From CAYSQW01 sp964433135 (lineage in GTDB: Bacteria > Acidobacteriota > Aminicenantia > Aminicenantales > Aminicenantaceae), in assembly GCA_964433135.1 (NCBI GenBank), contig CAYSQW010000066.1, forward strand, positions 1 to 18,014: 18,014 nt of DNA. The letters are read 5' to 3'. Each line of letters opens with the position of its first letter. The stretch's first letter is position 1. Below the pieces are notes generated by a model, which saw only the letters and a program-made list of their open reading frames with translations, did not search any database and was not told where the DNA came from. Of this stretch, positions 6,242-13,955 are shown piece by piece. Made by a program: the position numbers and the translations under genes.

Positions 6242-7489
6242 ATGAAATTCAACGAATACAACCTCGATCCGCGCCTTCTCAAAGCGATCGCGAATCGAGG
6301 TTATAAAACCATGACGGACGTCCAGGAAAAGACCCTGGCCGTATCCCTCAAGGGAAGGGACGTAACCGTTCAATCCCAAACCGGAACCGGCAAAACCGCC
6401 GTTTTTCTCATTACCCTGATGGAGCACATGCTTCATTCAAAAAGATCCGAACGGAAACCGGCGCTTATCATCGTGCCGACCCGAGAACTGGCTGTCCAGG
6501 TGGAGAGCGAAGCCCGCCTCCTGAGCGGCGGACTGGATTTTTCGATCGGAGCTTTGTTCGGCGGCGTGGGCGTCTCACAGCACATCGCCAAGCTGCGCAA
6601 GGGATTGGACATCATCATCGGCACACCGGGACGTCTGATGGATCTGAGCGACAATGGCCATTTGAAACTGAATAAACTGGGAGCCCTGGTAATCGACGAA
6701 GCCGACCGCATGCTCGACATGGGATTCCTTCCCGACATCAAGAAGCTTCTGAGCCGAATGCCCGCTCGGAATGCAAGACAGAGCCTGCTCTTCAGTGCGA
6801 CGCTGCCCAAGGCCTCCAGAAAAATCATCGCCGATCACCTGAACCGGCCGGTTGCGATCGAGATCACTCCGGAGCAGCTGACGGTGGACGCCGTTTCCCA
6901 GGAACTTTACCACGTGAAAAAACAGGTCAAGCTTAATCTCATGCTGGGCATCCTCAAGGAACAGGCCCCCCGCAACGCGCTCATCTTCACCAACATGAAG
7001 TATGTCGCTTCCCGGCTTTCAAAAAAGCTTAAATCCAACGGTTATCACAGCCGGCACCTGACCGGAGACCTCCCCCAGAACCGCAGGCTGCGGATCATCA
7101 ATGATTTTATGGCAGGCAAGTTCGAATACCTGGTCGCGACCGACGTGGCGGCCCGGGGTCTTCAGATCGACGATCTGGACATGGTGATCAACTACGATCT
7201 TCCCCAGGACAGCGAAAATTACGTTCACCGCATCGGAAGAACCGCCCGTGCCGGCAACACCGGCAAGGCGATCTCATTCGCCTGCGAAAAGACCGCCGGC
7301 AACCTTCGCGGCATCGAATCCCTGATTGGCATGAAGATCCCGGTGAGAAAAGCGGATTATCGGCTTTACGCCCCGATCCCGCAGGAAGCCGTCCGGCCGG
7401 AGCAGAAGTTTCAGCATCACTCCCAAACAAAGAAACTCTCGGGTACGCGCATCCATAAGGGAGAGTACTCGCCCCGCTCAGGCAACTGA
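6242..7489 (+). CDS. DEAD-box ATP-dependent RNA helicase (RhlE-like)
   Basis: A 415-residue protein with both RecA-like domains. Visible motifs: upstream Phe and Q motif (F3, Q28 in TDVQEK), Walker A QTGTGKT (46-52), PTREL (79-83), GG (107-108), TPGR (128-131), DEAD (152-155), SAT (185-187), the domain-2 ATDVAARGLQ (299-308) and HRIGRTAR (329-336). The short C-terminal tail (~375-415) is basic and carries no extra RNA-binding domain, which fits the RhlE group rather than DeaD/CsdA or DbpA. It should unwind short RNA duplexes in ribosome assembly or mRNA turnover. AAGGTG lies 7 nt before the ATG. It stands alone with its own promoter and is divergent from the kinase at 4628-6022. Confidence 0.95.
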   Translation: MKFNEYNLDPRLLKAIANRGYKTMTDVQEKTLAVSLKGRDVTVQSQTGTGKTAVFLITLMEHMLHSKRSERKPALIIVPTRELAVQVESEARLLSGGLDFSIGALFGGVGVSQHIAKLRKGLDIIIGTPGRLMDLSDNGHLKLNKLGALVIDEADRMLDMGFLPDIKKLLSRMPARNARQSLLFSATLPKASRKIIADHLNRPVAIEITPEQLTVDAVSQELYHVKKQVKLNLMLGILKEQAPRNALIFTNMKYVASRLSKKLKSNGYHSRHLTGDLPQNRRLRIINDFMAGKFEYLVATDVAARGLQIDDLDMVINYDLPQDSENYVHRIGRTARAGNTGKAISFACEKTAGNLRGIESLIGMKIPVRKADYRLYAPIPQEAVRPEQKFQHHSQTKKLSGTRIHKGEYSPRSGN

Positions 7490-7513
7490 TTCCTGTATTA
7501 GCAGCCAGGCTGA

Positions 7514-7535
7514 ATTAACTGATCGATTAACTGAT
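7514..7535. repeat. Short tandem direct repeat (ATTAACTGAT x2)
   Basis: ATTAACTGAT occurs at 7514-7523 and again at 7526-7535, a 12-bp period, about 25 bp after the helicase stop codon. It could be a tandem duplication or a pair of protein-binding sites; nothing else supports a function. Confidence 0.4.
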
Positions 7536-7550
7536 AGATACAAAATCCTT

Positions 7551-7681
7551 CCAGGGGGAGCTTTTTTCTTAAATTCGATTTTTCGGCCCTAAAACAGCTT
7601 TTAAGCATGATAAAAAATCAGTGGTGCTGCTTAGAATCGATTTTTGCCCCCCAAAATAATCTTTAAGAAATTGCTCTCTGG
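7551..7681. repeat. Intergenic repeat: two 38-bp direct units inside imperfect terminal inverted repeats
   Basis: Units at 7568-7605 and 7630-7667 are both 38 bp and match at 28 of 38 positions without gaps (shared core CGATTTTT, then CC and AAAA, ending TTTAAG). Each begins CTTA and ends TAAG. The outer ends also pair: 7551-7573 (CCAGGGGGAGC..TTTCTTAAA) with the reverse complement of 7662-7681. The inner facing ends TTTTAAGCA (7599-7607) and TGCTTAGAA (7628-7636) pair with one G-T. A third relative lies at 3197-3236. It fills most of the 295-bp gap between helicase and membrane-protein genes. No coding capacity is seen. Confidence 0.6.
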
Positions 7682-7749
7682 GAAAAGATATTTCTAACCA
7701 TTATATTCTAAATGAGATAGCTCAGACTGGCTGGAAAAAGGGGAATTTA

Positions 7750-7758
7750 TGGTAAAAT
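7750..7758 (+). promoter_or_regulatory. Possible extended -10 promoter for the small membrane protein
   Basis: TGG followed directly by TAAAAT (7753-7758) resembles an extended -10 element; no good -35 is visible 16-18 bp upstream. Transcription would start near 7765, about 20 nt before ATG 7785. Confidence 0.3.
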
Positions 7759-7784
7759 GATCACGGCAGAAGAGAAAATTAGGG

Positions 7785-8105
7785 ATGACCGGCAAACGAG
7801 CAGTTATCATCATCTTGGCGGTCCTGGCGGTCGGCAACGGAGTCTGGCCGCTGATTTCGGATCGATCGGCTCCTTTTATCGCTGCCATCGCCTACGCCGT
7901 TGCCGTCTTTCTGGTTCTTCGCCGCGGCGACTACAGCGCAGGACTGATCGTAGGTATCGCAGGTTTTTCCATTCATGTGCTTGAATGGGCCGCTCGCGGG
8001 ATAATGGATCTCGGCCCCATCGAGCGCGTGTGGTTTTTTGCGAACATCCTTTTGCCGCTGGCGCTTGTCTGGTTAAATTGGACCCTCATTCGCCGGATTC
8101 GCTAA
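7785..8105 (+). CDS. Small integral membrane protein, four TM helices, unknown function
   Basis: A 106-residue, very hydrophobic protein. Four TM helices are predicted by eye: ~5-23 (AVIIILAVLAVGNGVW), ~29-46 (APFIAAIAYAVAVFLVL), ~50-68 and ~82-101 (WFFANILLPLALVWLNW). Arg residues cluster at RRGDYS (~46-51) and at the C-terminal RRIR, giving possible cytoplasmic loops. ATG 7785 is the first start after the in-frame stop at 7758; the ribosome site is weak (AGAAGAG about 10 nt upstream; AGGG touches the ATG). I recognise no family. The neighbours (helicase before, convergent permease after) give no functional hint. Confidence 0.65.
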   Translation: MTGKRAVIIILAVLAVGNGVWPLISDRSAPFIAAIAYAVAVFLVLRRGDYSAGLIVGIAGFSIHVLEWAARGIMDLGPIERVWFFANILLPLALVWLNWTLIRRIR

Positions 8106-8289
8106 ACCAAAACCATCCCCTCGCCCGGACCGGTTGACCAAGACCTTTTTCCGTCAAGTTCCCGCATTGACTTTGTTGAATTTCTTATATTAAAGCCGAT
8201 AGGGACACGACATCTTATTTAATGGTAATGAGCTGGAGAAAACAGCCGGGATTGATTCAGCCCGAACCATTTTCCCGGGCCAAAAACAT

Positions 8290-10731
8290 TCATTCGTAAT
8301 GCAGAGCATCCACCGGATCGGCGACCGCGGCTTTGATCGCCTGGTAGCTTACCGTGAGCATCGCGATGACCAGCGCCAATCCGGAAGACAGGATGAACGG
8401 CACAGCACCGATGCCGGCCTTGTAGGCGAAGTTCCTCAGCCATCCGCCCATAATCCAATAGGCTACGGGCCAGGCAAACAGGTTGGCGATCAACACCCAC
8501 TTGACAAACTCCATCGATAACAGAGTCATGATATTCGGCACCGTGGCGCCCAAAGCTTTTCGAATCCCGATCTCTTTCGTGCGCTGTTCAGCCGTAAACG
8601 ATGCCAATCCGAACAGACCCAAACAACCGATAATAATGGCCAGAATACTGAAGTAACGGAACATCTGCAGCATTCTCTCCTCGTTGAAGTAAAGCCGGTT
8701 GATGCGGTCGCTGAGAAAATTGTATTGGAGTGGATAACCCGGGTGGAGCCGAGCCCAGACGCCTTCGATATGGTCGATCGTCTCCCTGATATTGCCCGCA
8801 GCCAATCGAACGGACAGCGTATTGACCTGCCGGGGAGCGATGTAAGTGACGACGGGTTTTATTTCATCGCGCATGGATTCGTAGTTAAAATCTTTAACGA
8901 CCCCTATCACCCTTCCCGTCCAACCCGGAACACTAAAGGGAGCATCGATAACATCCTCGAGTTTCTCGATTCCCAGGCGGCGCACGGCCGTCTCGTTAAG
9001 GATGAAAGCCTCTTGGGCATCCGTCGCAAACTCCAGGGAAAAATCCCTTCCCGCGAGCAGCGTCATATCATACGTCTTGAAAAACTCATGGGAAACGCGG
9101 TTGTGAGGCATCCCGAAAGGAGATTTTCTCTGCTCGCCGTCGATCTCGATGGTAAACCCCGGAGAATCGACAAGGCGTCCCGTCGGTGCTCGTTTTGACA
9201 AACAAGCCGCCAGGACTTTTGGATTGCCGAGCAGTTCCTGCCTGAATTCCGGCCACCGATTTTTAACCTCCTGATCAGCCGGAATCATGAGAATATTTTC
9301 CTTTTCGTACCCGAGATCCGCATTCCGGAGAAAAAGCATCTGTTTATTGACCACGTACACGGAGAAAATAAGAGCGATGCTCATGGCGAACTGAAAAACA
9401 ACCAGCGCTTTCCGCATTGACTGGCCTTTACGCCCTCTTCCGAGCTCTCCTTTAAGGATTGTCACGGGTTGGAAGGCCGAAATATATAGAGCGGGATAGA
9501 TGCCGGCGGCCAGACCCGATGCAAGAAAAATTCCGGTCAGGATCAGCATGCCGATGGGAGAGAAAAGATGACCCAGAAAAATTTCATGCCCGGAAAACAC
9601 TCTAAAATAAGGCAAGGCCGAAACAACCATCCCAATGGCGATAAGGATGGCGATCAAACAGATCAGCATCGACTCCCCAAGAAATTGGCGTGATAATCGT
9701 TTCCGGTCGGCGCCGACGACTTTGCGCAGTCCCACCTCTTTGGCTCGATTGGAAGCCCGTGCCGTACTGAGATTTAAAAAATTGATGCACGCGATGATGA
9801 GGATCAAAACCGCGACGGCCGTGAACAGGATCACATAGTTGATATTGCTGTTCGGCTCGACTTCCTTGGTGAGATGAGAAAAGAGGTGGATATCCTTAAC
9901 CTTGCGAACATGGATGAACATTCTTTCGCTGGCTTTGAGTAGATTCCCATCCCCATCTTCCCGGGCTGGAATATGCCGGTCGAGAGATGCCGGGATTTTA
10001 TCCTGCACAGCCTCGGCGGATGCGTTTTCCGCCAGCCGCGCATAGGCCAACGTGACATTATCCGAAAAATTCCTCGTTCCGAGAAAGTAATCGTTCTCTC
10101 CCTCGCCACTGAGCCCTTTGAGTGAGAGGTACGAAACCAGAAAGTTCATGTGGATGTGGGAGTTGGGAGGAGAATCTTTCATTACGCCGGTCACCTGGAC
10201 AACCTGCCGGTTGTCGATTTCCATCTCGAGCCCCATGGGATCTTTGTCCCCAAAGTACTTTCGTGACATGGACTGAGAAAGAACGATTCCGTTCGGGTTT
10301 TTCAAAGCTGTTTCCGGATTCCCTTTAATGAGGGGAATGGTGAACACATCAAAGATGTCCTCCTCCGCAAAGAACAGCCGCTCTTCGCTGAAGCCGCTCT
10401 CGCCGACTTTAACAAGGGTGTTGTCCGGACCGAAAAGCCGGACGGCATGCTCGATCTCAGGCATCTCTTCTTCCAGGATCGGAACGAAAGAGGGCGCCAG
10501 CGTGCAGAAATAGGGCTGCACCGAACCGTCCGATTGGCGATAGGAACGTTCGAAACGGTAAATACGGTCGGCATGCTCATGATAACCGTCGAAGCTCAAT
10601 TCGCTCTGCACGTAAAGCAAGATCAATATGCAAACAGCCATGCCGATCGCCAGGCCGACAATATTGATAAACGAATACCCTTTGTGTTTAATGATGTAGC
10701 GCAGAGCGATTTTTATGTAGCTCTTGATCAT
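8290..10731 (-). CDS. FtsX/MacB-type ABC transporter permease, 8 TM, stand-alone
   Basis: An 813-residue protein; start set at ATG 10731 because GGGGAGGAAGAG ends 3 nt upstream and the N-terminus then matches the family (YIKIALRYIIKHKGYSFINI). It is two FtsX-like halves in tandem: TM1 (~21-41), a MacB-type periplasmic core domain (~42-295), TM2-4 (~299-318, 354-376, 392-417), then TM5 (~442-461), a second periplasmic domain (~465-690) and TM6-8 (~693-712, 738-761, 776-797). Both cytoplasmic coupling motifs are present: EVGLRKVVGA (332-341) and EIGIRKALGA (720-729). Family members are mechanotransmitting permeases that use a separate MacB/LolD-like ATPase for efflux of peptides, lipoproteins or similar substrates. 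No ATPase is encoded here, so the partner must lie elsewhere. Substrate unknown. Confidence 0.92.
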   Translation of the reverse strand: MIKSYIKIALRYIIKHKGYSFINIVGLAIGMAVCILILLYVQSELSFDGYHEHADRIYRFERSYRQSDGSVQPYFCTLAPSFVPILEEEMPEIEHAVRLFGPDNTLVKVGESGFSEERLFFAEEDIFDVFTIPLIKGNPETALKNPNGIVLSQSMSRKYFGDKDPMGLEMEIDNRQVVQVTGVMKDSPPNSHIHMNFLVSYLSLKGLSGEGENDYFLGTRNFSDNVTLAYARLAENASAEAVQDKIPASLDRHIPAREDGDGNLLKASERMFIHVRKVKDIHLFSHLTKEVEPNSNINYVILFTAVAVLILIIACINFLNLSTARASNRAKEVGLRKVVGADRKRLSRQFLGESMLICLIAILIAIGMVVSALPYFRVFSGHEIFLGHLFSPIGMLILTGIFLASGLAAGIYPALYISAFQPVTILKGELGRGRKGQSMRKALVVFQFAMSIALIFSVYVVNKQMLFLRNADLGYEKENILMIPADQEVKNRWPEFRQELLGNPKVLAACLSKRAPTGRLVDSPGFTIEIDGEQRKSPFGMPHNRVSHEFFKTYDMTLLAGRDFSLEFATDAQEAFILNETAVRRLGIEKLEDVIDAPFSVPGWTGRVIGVVKDFNYESMRDEIKPVVTYIAPRQVNTLSVRLAAGNIRETIDHIEGVWARLHPGYPLQYNFLSDRINRLYFNEERMLQMFRYFSILAIIIGCLGLFGLASFTAEQRTKEIGIRKALGATVPNIMTLLSMEFVKWVLIANLFAWPVAYWIMGGWLRNFAYKAGIGAVPFILSSGLALVIAMLTVSYQAIKAAVADPVDALHYE

Positions 10732-10864
10732 ATCTCTTCCTCCCCTAAGTCGATATATATGAGATGCACGATACCCCCTCATTCCTATGACGCATCCACG
10801 AATCGAAAGGTTTCAGCGCACCCCACGTCGGAGCCGATATGTTTTATTCCGGCCGTCCCCATGC

Positions 10865-10870
10865 TATACT
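10865..10870 (+). promoter_or_regulatory. Likely -10 element (TATACT) of the secreted-protein gene
   Basis: TATACT at 10865-10870 matches the -10 consensus in 5 of 6 positions and would start transcription near 10877, 22 nt before ATG 10899. The region 16-18 bp upstream is T-rich (GTTTTATT) but is not a good -35. Confidence 0.4.
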
Positions 10871-10898
10871 TTTTTTGTAAGCAAAAAGGAGGTTCATC

Positions 10899-11468
10899 AT
10901 GAAACGCATATTGACATGTGTGGCTGTTTGTCTCTTTATCCTTGCGCCCCTTACGATCTCGGCCCAGGAAACCGCTGAGATGGAGGATCTTTCGGAGATG
11001 GTGGCTCCACCCGGGACCGTGGTCTCGATATCACCCACCGCATGTATTCCCTACAACCAATCTTATTACGATGATTTCATTTTTCATGCAGGGCCGACTG
11101 AAGCCTACTTCGAGTATGATATGTTTGCTTTCATGGTCGGCTTCGAGGTTCCCGTCTACCTCCCTCATGGAGTGACGGTCACCAAGATGGTGGTCTATTT
11201 CACCGACAACTCCGGCGGCGACGATGATTCGATGGATGTATCTCTCTACCGGCACCAGATGGCTACCGGCACCCTATCTAACATGGCGGGTGTCAGCAGC
11301 TATCCTTTTGCCAACTCTCCCGACCGCAGAACCATGCGCGATCGATCGATCAAATATCCGCTCATAAACAATCAATGGTTCAGCTACCATCTGATCGTAA
11401 GGTTCTGGCAGGGCCGGGAGGAGGTGAAATTTCACGGCGCCAAGATCTTCTACACGATGAATCCGTAA
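10899..11468 (+). CDS. Secreted protein of unknown function
   Basis: A 189-residue protein with a strong AAAGGAGG ribosome site 7 nt before the ATG. A clear signal peptide (MKR, hydrophobic 5-19, cleavage after ISA at residue 22) directs it to the periplasm or outside. The mature part looks like an all-beta domain: VVSISPTACIPYN, a YFEYDMFAFMVGFEVPVYLP stretch, then GVTVTKMVVYFTDNSGGDDD, an acidic turn that could bind a metal, and a C-terminal YHLIVRFWQ...VKFHGAKIFYT strand pair. The jelly-roll-like pattern (outer strands with a buried VTVTKMVVYFTDN core) recalls carbohydrate-binding or adhesion modules, but no family is recognised. It is divergent from the permease and convergent (22-bp gap) with the thioesterase gene. 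Confidence 0.75.
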   Translation: MKRILTCVAVCLFILAPLTISAQETAEMEDLSEMVAPPGTVVSISPTACIPYNQSYYDDFIFHAGPTEAYFEYDMFAFMVGFEVPVYLPHGVTVTKMVVYFTDNSGGDDDSMDVSLYRHQMATGTLSNMAGVSSYPFANSPDRRTMRDRSIKYPLINNQWFSYHLIVRFWQGREEVKFHGAKIFYTMNP

Positions 11469-11490
11469 TACAAGGGGAAAAATCCCGCGA

Positions 11491-12231
11491 TCATTCCCAA
11501 GCGGTCCGCAGCCGGGTCAGTTCCTTTCCGGTATCGCGGTTGACGAGCTGGTGGGAGAAACGGGGCGACTCCCCGCCTCCTTCATTCTTGACGCGTGAGA
11601 GGATGGTCTCGCCGTAAAACGCTTCACCCCGGTAGTTGACTTCCACCTCCATCAAGCGCCTCTCTCGCAGCACTTCGGGGGGGACCGTCTCCACCGCCCA
11701 ACGGATATAGACGGTGTTGTTGACGTGGAGGTTCCAATCGAGATCCTGATTGAAGACCTGCATGGAGAGCTCCCGGTCGGAGCCGTCAAAAGCCGGCAGC
11801 GGTTTAAAATCATCGTCGAGCGCCCGTTTCTCCAGCAAAGGGAAATCCGGGAGGACACCCTCCAGCGACACCGGCCGGCGGCGCTCGAGATCCATAACCA
11901 GCCAGGACGTCGTGGCCTGAAGGTAGACGCCGCCGTCCTCTCCCGTCATCTCGAAATCCCGGAGCGCAAATCTGCTTTTGCTGACGGACGGCCAGGTTTC
12001 CACCGTAACGGTCTCGCCGGCGTCGGGGTAGCGCCGGATCTTTACGTGATAGCGCGAGAGGATCCAAGTCAGATTATCCGCCTGGAGGTCGGTCACCGCC
12101 ACACCCAGCTTGGCGGCATGCAGCCCGGCGGCGTCCTGAAGGTAATCGAGCAGCGGGATCAGTTTCGCCTTGCCCTGATGGTCCATTTCGTATAAACGAA
12201 CCTGATATTCCTGTTTCAACGTCTTTTCCAT
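11491..12231 (-). CDS. Acyl-ACP thioesterase (FatA/FatB-like)
   Basis: A 246-residue double hot-dog thioesterase that hydrolyses acyl-acyl carrier protein to free fatty acid. The N-terminal hot-dog carries MDHQGKAKLIPLLDYLQDAA and TWILSRYHVKI (~55-65), both typical of the family. The C-terminal hot-dog holds the catalytic signature DWNLHVNN with Asp165, Asn167 and His169, and the later Glu203 (NYRGEAFYGE), matching the Asp-Asn-His-Glu set known from plant FatB. The length is normal for bacterial members. A weak AAAGAA lies before the ATG. It would act in the cytoplasm in lipid turnover or in supply of free fatty acids. No other lipid genes are adjacent. Confidence 0.93.
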   Translation of the reverse strand: MEKTLKQEYQVRLYEMDHQGKAKLIPLLDYLQDAAGLHAAKLGVAVTDLQADNLTWILSRYHVKIRRYPDAGETVTVETWPSVSKSRFALRDFEMTGEDGGVYLQATTSWLVMDLERRRPVSLEGVLPDFPLLEKRALDDDFKPLPAFDGSDRELSMQVFNQDLDWNLHVNNTVYIRWAVETVPPEVLRERRLMEVEVNYRGEAFYGETILSRVKNEGGGESPRFSHQLVNRDTGKELTRLRTAWE

Positions 12232-12450
12232 GTTCTTTATTTAAACACCCGGCGATGATTTTCGCAAACAGCCTCTCCTCCGCCTCAGATGTTGCGATAG
12301 CCAGAGAGATGTGATACACATTGTTTCTCGGGCCGACCGCCAATCCCACAGGCGGTTTCGATAAGGGCATGAACAAGCTTTGCGCTATCACTCAACCGGC
12401 CGGACCGGAATACGCCCTTCATTACGCCCGCACAGGAAAGGACAATCATA

Positions 12451-13116
12451 ATGAAAGATCCGCAGTGTGCGAAATGCAAAAACAAACCCTGTTACGAGGG
12501 CATCACGGACGAAAGCAAGCTTCCCCCTTACTGCCCCATCAGGAACCATAAGGATCTCATCGAATCCGTCAAACCCAAATACGCCTCCGAAGAGTGGAAT
12601 CATTTCTTCCTCAGCGCCGCCGTCATCGAAAAGGAAGCCTATAACGCGAAAGCCGCCCGCGAGGAAAACAAGATCATTCCCGTGCGCCCCCGGGTCCGGG
12701 AGATCGCGGAGTTCGCCCACAAGATCGGCGCCAAAAAACTCGGGATCGCCTTCTGCAGCGGGCTCGCCGATGAAGCAAGCCGGGCCGTCCCCATCCTCGA
12801 AAGCCACGATCTCGAGATCTGCTCGGCGGTCTGCTGCTGCGGCGCCCTGGATAAGACGGACCTGGGAGTTCCCGCCGAAGAGAAGATCCGCAAACCCGAG
12901 ATGTTCGAAGCCACCTGCAATCCGATCCTGCAGGCGGAGCTGCTGAACCGCGCCCGCACGGATTTCAATATCATCATCGGCCTGTGCGTCGGACACGACA
13001 TGCTCTTCACGAAATTCTCGAAGGCCCCGGTCACAACCCTCGTGGTGAAAGACCGCATGACCGGACACAATCCCGTGATCTCGCTCTACACCCGCTACCA
13101 CCGGTTTATCGTCTGA
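12451..13116 (+). CDS. DUF1847-type Cys-rich metal-binding protein
   Basis: A 221-residue cytoplasmic protein. The N-terminal Cys 6, 9, 14 and 28 (CAKCKNKPCYEG and PPYCP) form a likely Zn or Fe-S site. Further Cys occur at 102 (AFCSGLADEA), 124 and 128-130 (ICSAVCCCG), 156 (EATCNP) and 179 (GLCVGHD). These motifs are characteristic of the DUF1847 family, which is predicted to bind metal; its reaction is unknown. The AFCSGLADEA and GLCVGHDMLF segments sit at ends of predicted beta strands in an alpha/beta (Rossmann-like) fold. Ribosome site AGGAAAGG about 10 nt before the ATG. It is divergent from the thioesterase gene by 219 bp; that gap holds no convincing gene or promoter. Confidence 0.88.
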   Translation: MKDPQCAKCKNKPCYEGITDESKLPPYCPIRNHKDLIESVKPKYASEEWNHFFLSAAVIEKEAYNAKAAREENKIIPVRPRVREIAEFAHKIGAKKLGIAFCSGLADEASRAVPILESHDLEICSAVCCCGALDKTDLGVPAEEKIRKPEMFEATCNPILQAELLNRARTDFNIIIGLCVGHDMLFTKFSKAPVTTLVVKDRMTGHNPVISLYTRYHRFIV

Positions 13117-13133
13117 GACGAACTGCAGGATAC

Positions 13134-13162
13134 TGGAAAACAGACCGAATTACGTGTAGAAT
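13134..13162 (+). promoter_or_regulatory. Possible sigma70 promoter of the exported GyrI-like gene
   Basis: TGGAAA (13134-13139) and TAGAAT (13157-13162) are separated by 17 bp. The start near 13169 would leave a leader of only about 12 nt holding the AAAGGAGGGG ribosome site. Because the DUF1847 gene ends 64 bp upstream, readthrough from it is the alternative. Confidence 0.35.
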
Positions 13163-13180
13163 GGTGTAAAGGAGGGGAAG

Positions 13181-13699
13181 ATGAAAAAAACATGGCTTTT
13201 CATTCTGATTGTCCTCGTGTTCTCGGCCCCTGCATGGGCTCAAAAAATCGAGATCAAGGAGGTCGAACCCTTCGTCTATGTCAGCGTGGTTCACACCGGG
13301 CCCTACGCCGAGATGACCGATGCCATCGGCCTGCTCATGCAGTCCATGCGCAGCCAGAACATCATTCCGGCCGGATCCATGATTTCCATATACCACAACT
13401 CTCCCGACGACGTGGAAGAATCCGAGCTGAACTGGGAAGTGGGCTTTCCTTCCACCGAGCAGGTGATGGTCCAGGCTCCCCTGCAGAAAAAACCGTGGCC
13501 GCACACCCGGGTCGCCGCGACCCTCCACCAGGGGTCCTATGATACGACCGGAGACACGATCCTGGCGCTCTTCGAGTGGATTGAAAATCACGGCTACACG
13601 GCGGTCGGACCGATCCTGGCTACTTATCTCAATATGCCCGGATCCGGCACGCCCGAATCACAGCTTAAAACCGAGCTCTGGGTTCCGGTCAAAAAATAA
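13181..13699 (+). CDS. Exported GyrI-like (AraC effector-binding type) protein
   Basis: A 172-residue protein with AAAGGAGGGG just upstream and a signal peptide (MKK, hydrophobic 4-15, cleavage after AWA at residue 20). The mature ~150 residues fit the SHS2/GyrI-like effector-binding fold: IEIKEVEPFVYVSVVHTGPY (a family hallmark), an amphipathic helix ending QSMRSQNI, SMISIYHNSPDDV, LNWEVGFP, TRVAATLHQGSYDTT (second hallmark, LHQGSY), FEWIENHGYTAVGP and the final LKTELWVPV strand. The fold binds hydrophobic cations or drugs in BmrR- and GyrI-like proteins, normally in the cytoplasm; here it is predicted to be periplasmic. No DNA-binding domain is attached. Role inferred as small-molecule binding. 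Confidence 0.87.
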   Translation: MKKTWLFILIVLVFSAPAWAQKIEIKEVEPFVYVSVVHTGPYAEMTDAIGLLMQSMRSQNIIPAGSMISIYHNSPDDVEESELNWEVGFPSTEQVMVQAPLQKKPWPHTRVAATLHQGSYDTTGDTILALFEWIENHGYTAVGPILATYLNMPGSGTPESQLKTELWVPVKK

Positions 13700-13720
13700 T
13701 CTTGCCCCGGTAACATCCGT

Positions 13721-13744
13721 GGACGCGGCCTGGTTCGTCCTTTT
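13721..13744 (+). terminator. Weak rho-independent terminator after the GyrI-like gene
   Basis: GGACG (13721-13725) pairs with CGTCC (13736-13740) around a 10-nt loop, followed immediately by TTTT (13741-13744). It lies 22 nt past the stop codon. The stem is short, so efficiency is doubtful. Confidence 0.4.
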
Positions 13745-13784
13745 CATACCCGACACGATCGACTCCGACATAAGCTTTCTCTAA

Positions 13785-13854
13785 GCATACCGTCCCTCCG
13801 AGGCTAACCGCGAAGGGTGATGCGCCCCCCCTCTTCAGGCGACCGTACAGGGGG
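13785..13854 (+). other. Possible structured segment upstream of the diguanylate cyclase gene
   Basis: GCAT (13785-13788) can pair with ATGC (13820-13823), enclosing CCCT (13794-13797) with AGGG (13814-13817). Next to it CCCCCT (13827-13832) can pair with AGGGGG (13849-13854). The two stems sit side by side about 100 nt before the start codon. I compared it by memory with c-di-GMP and Moco riboswitch cores and could not match either. It may be a leader RNA, or chance pairing in GC-rich spacer. Confidence 0.3.
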
Positions 13855-13898
13855 TGAAAACCGTTAATAAATCATCCCCGGAGGCGATTTACAGCCCA

Positions 13899-13927
13899 TT
13901 GATTTTTCCTTATTATTCCAATACAAA
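13899..13927 (+). promoter_or_regulatory. Possible sigma70 promoter of the diguanylate cyclase gene
   Basis: TTGATT (13899-13904) and TACAAA (13922-13927) are separated by 17 bp; the -10 is a poor match. Use of this promoter would leave the paired segment at 13785-13854 outside the transcript. Confidence 0.3.
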
Positions 13928-13955
13928 CCGCTAATGGAGAAGTATTAACACCAAA

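Noticed and set aside
8106..8289. GCCCG/CGGGC pairing after the permease stop as a terminator
   Set aside because: The stem is short and no T-run follows in the transcribed direction.
12074..12391. Minus-strand frame covering the thioesterase 5' gap
   Set aside because: It runs out of frame into the thioesterase gene and has no family resemblance or ribosome site.
13785..13854. c-di-GMP or Moco riboswitch call
   Set aside because: The conserved cores of these classes could not be found, so only generic pairing is reported.
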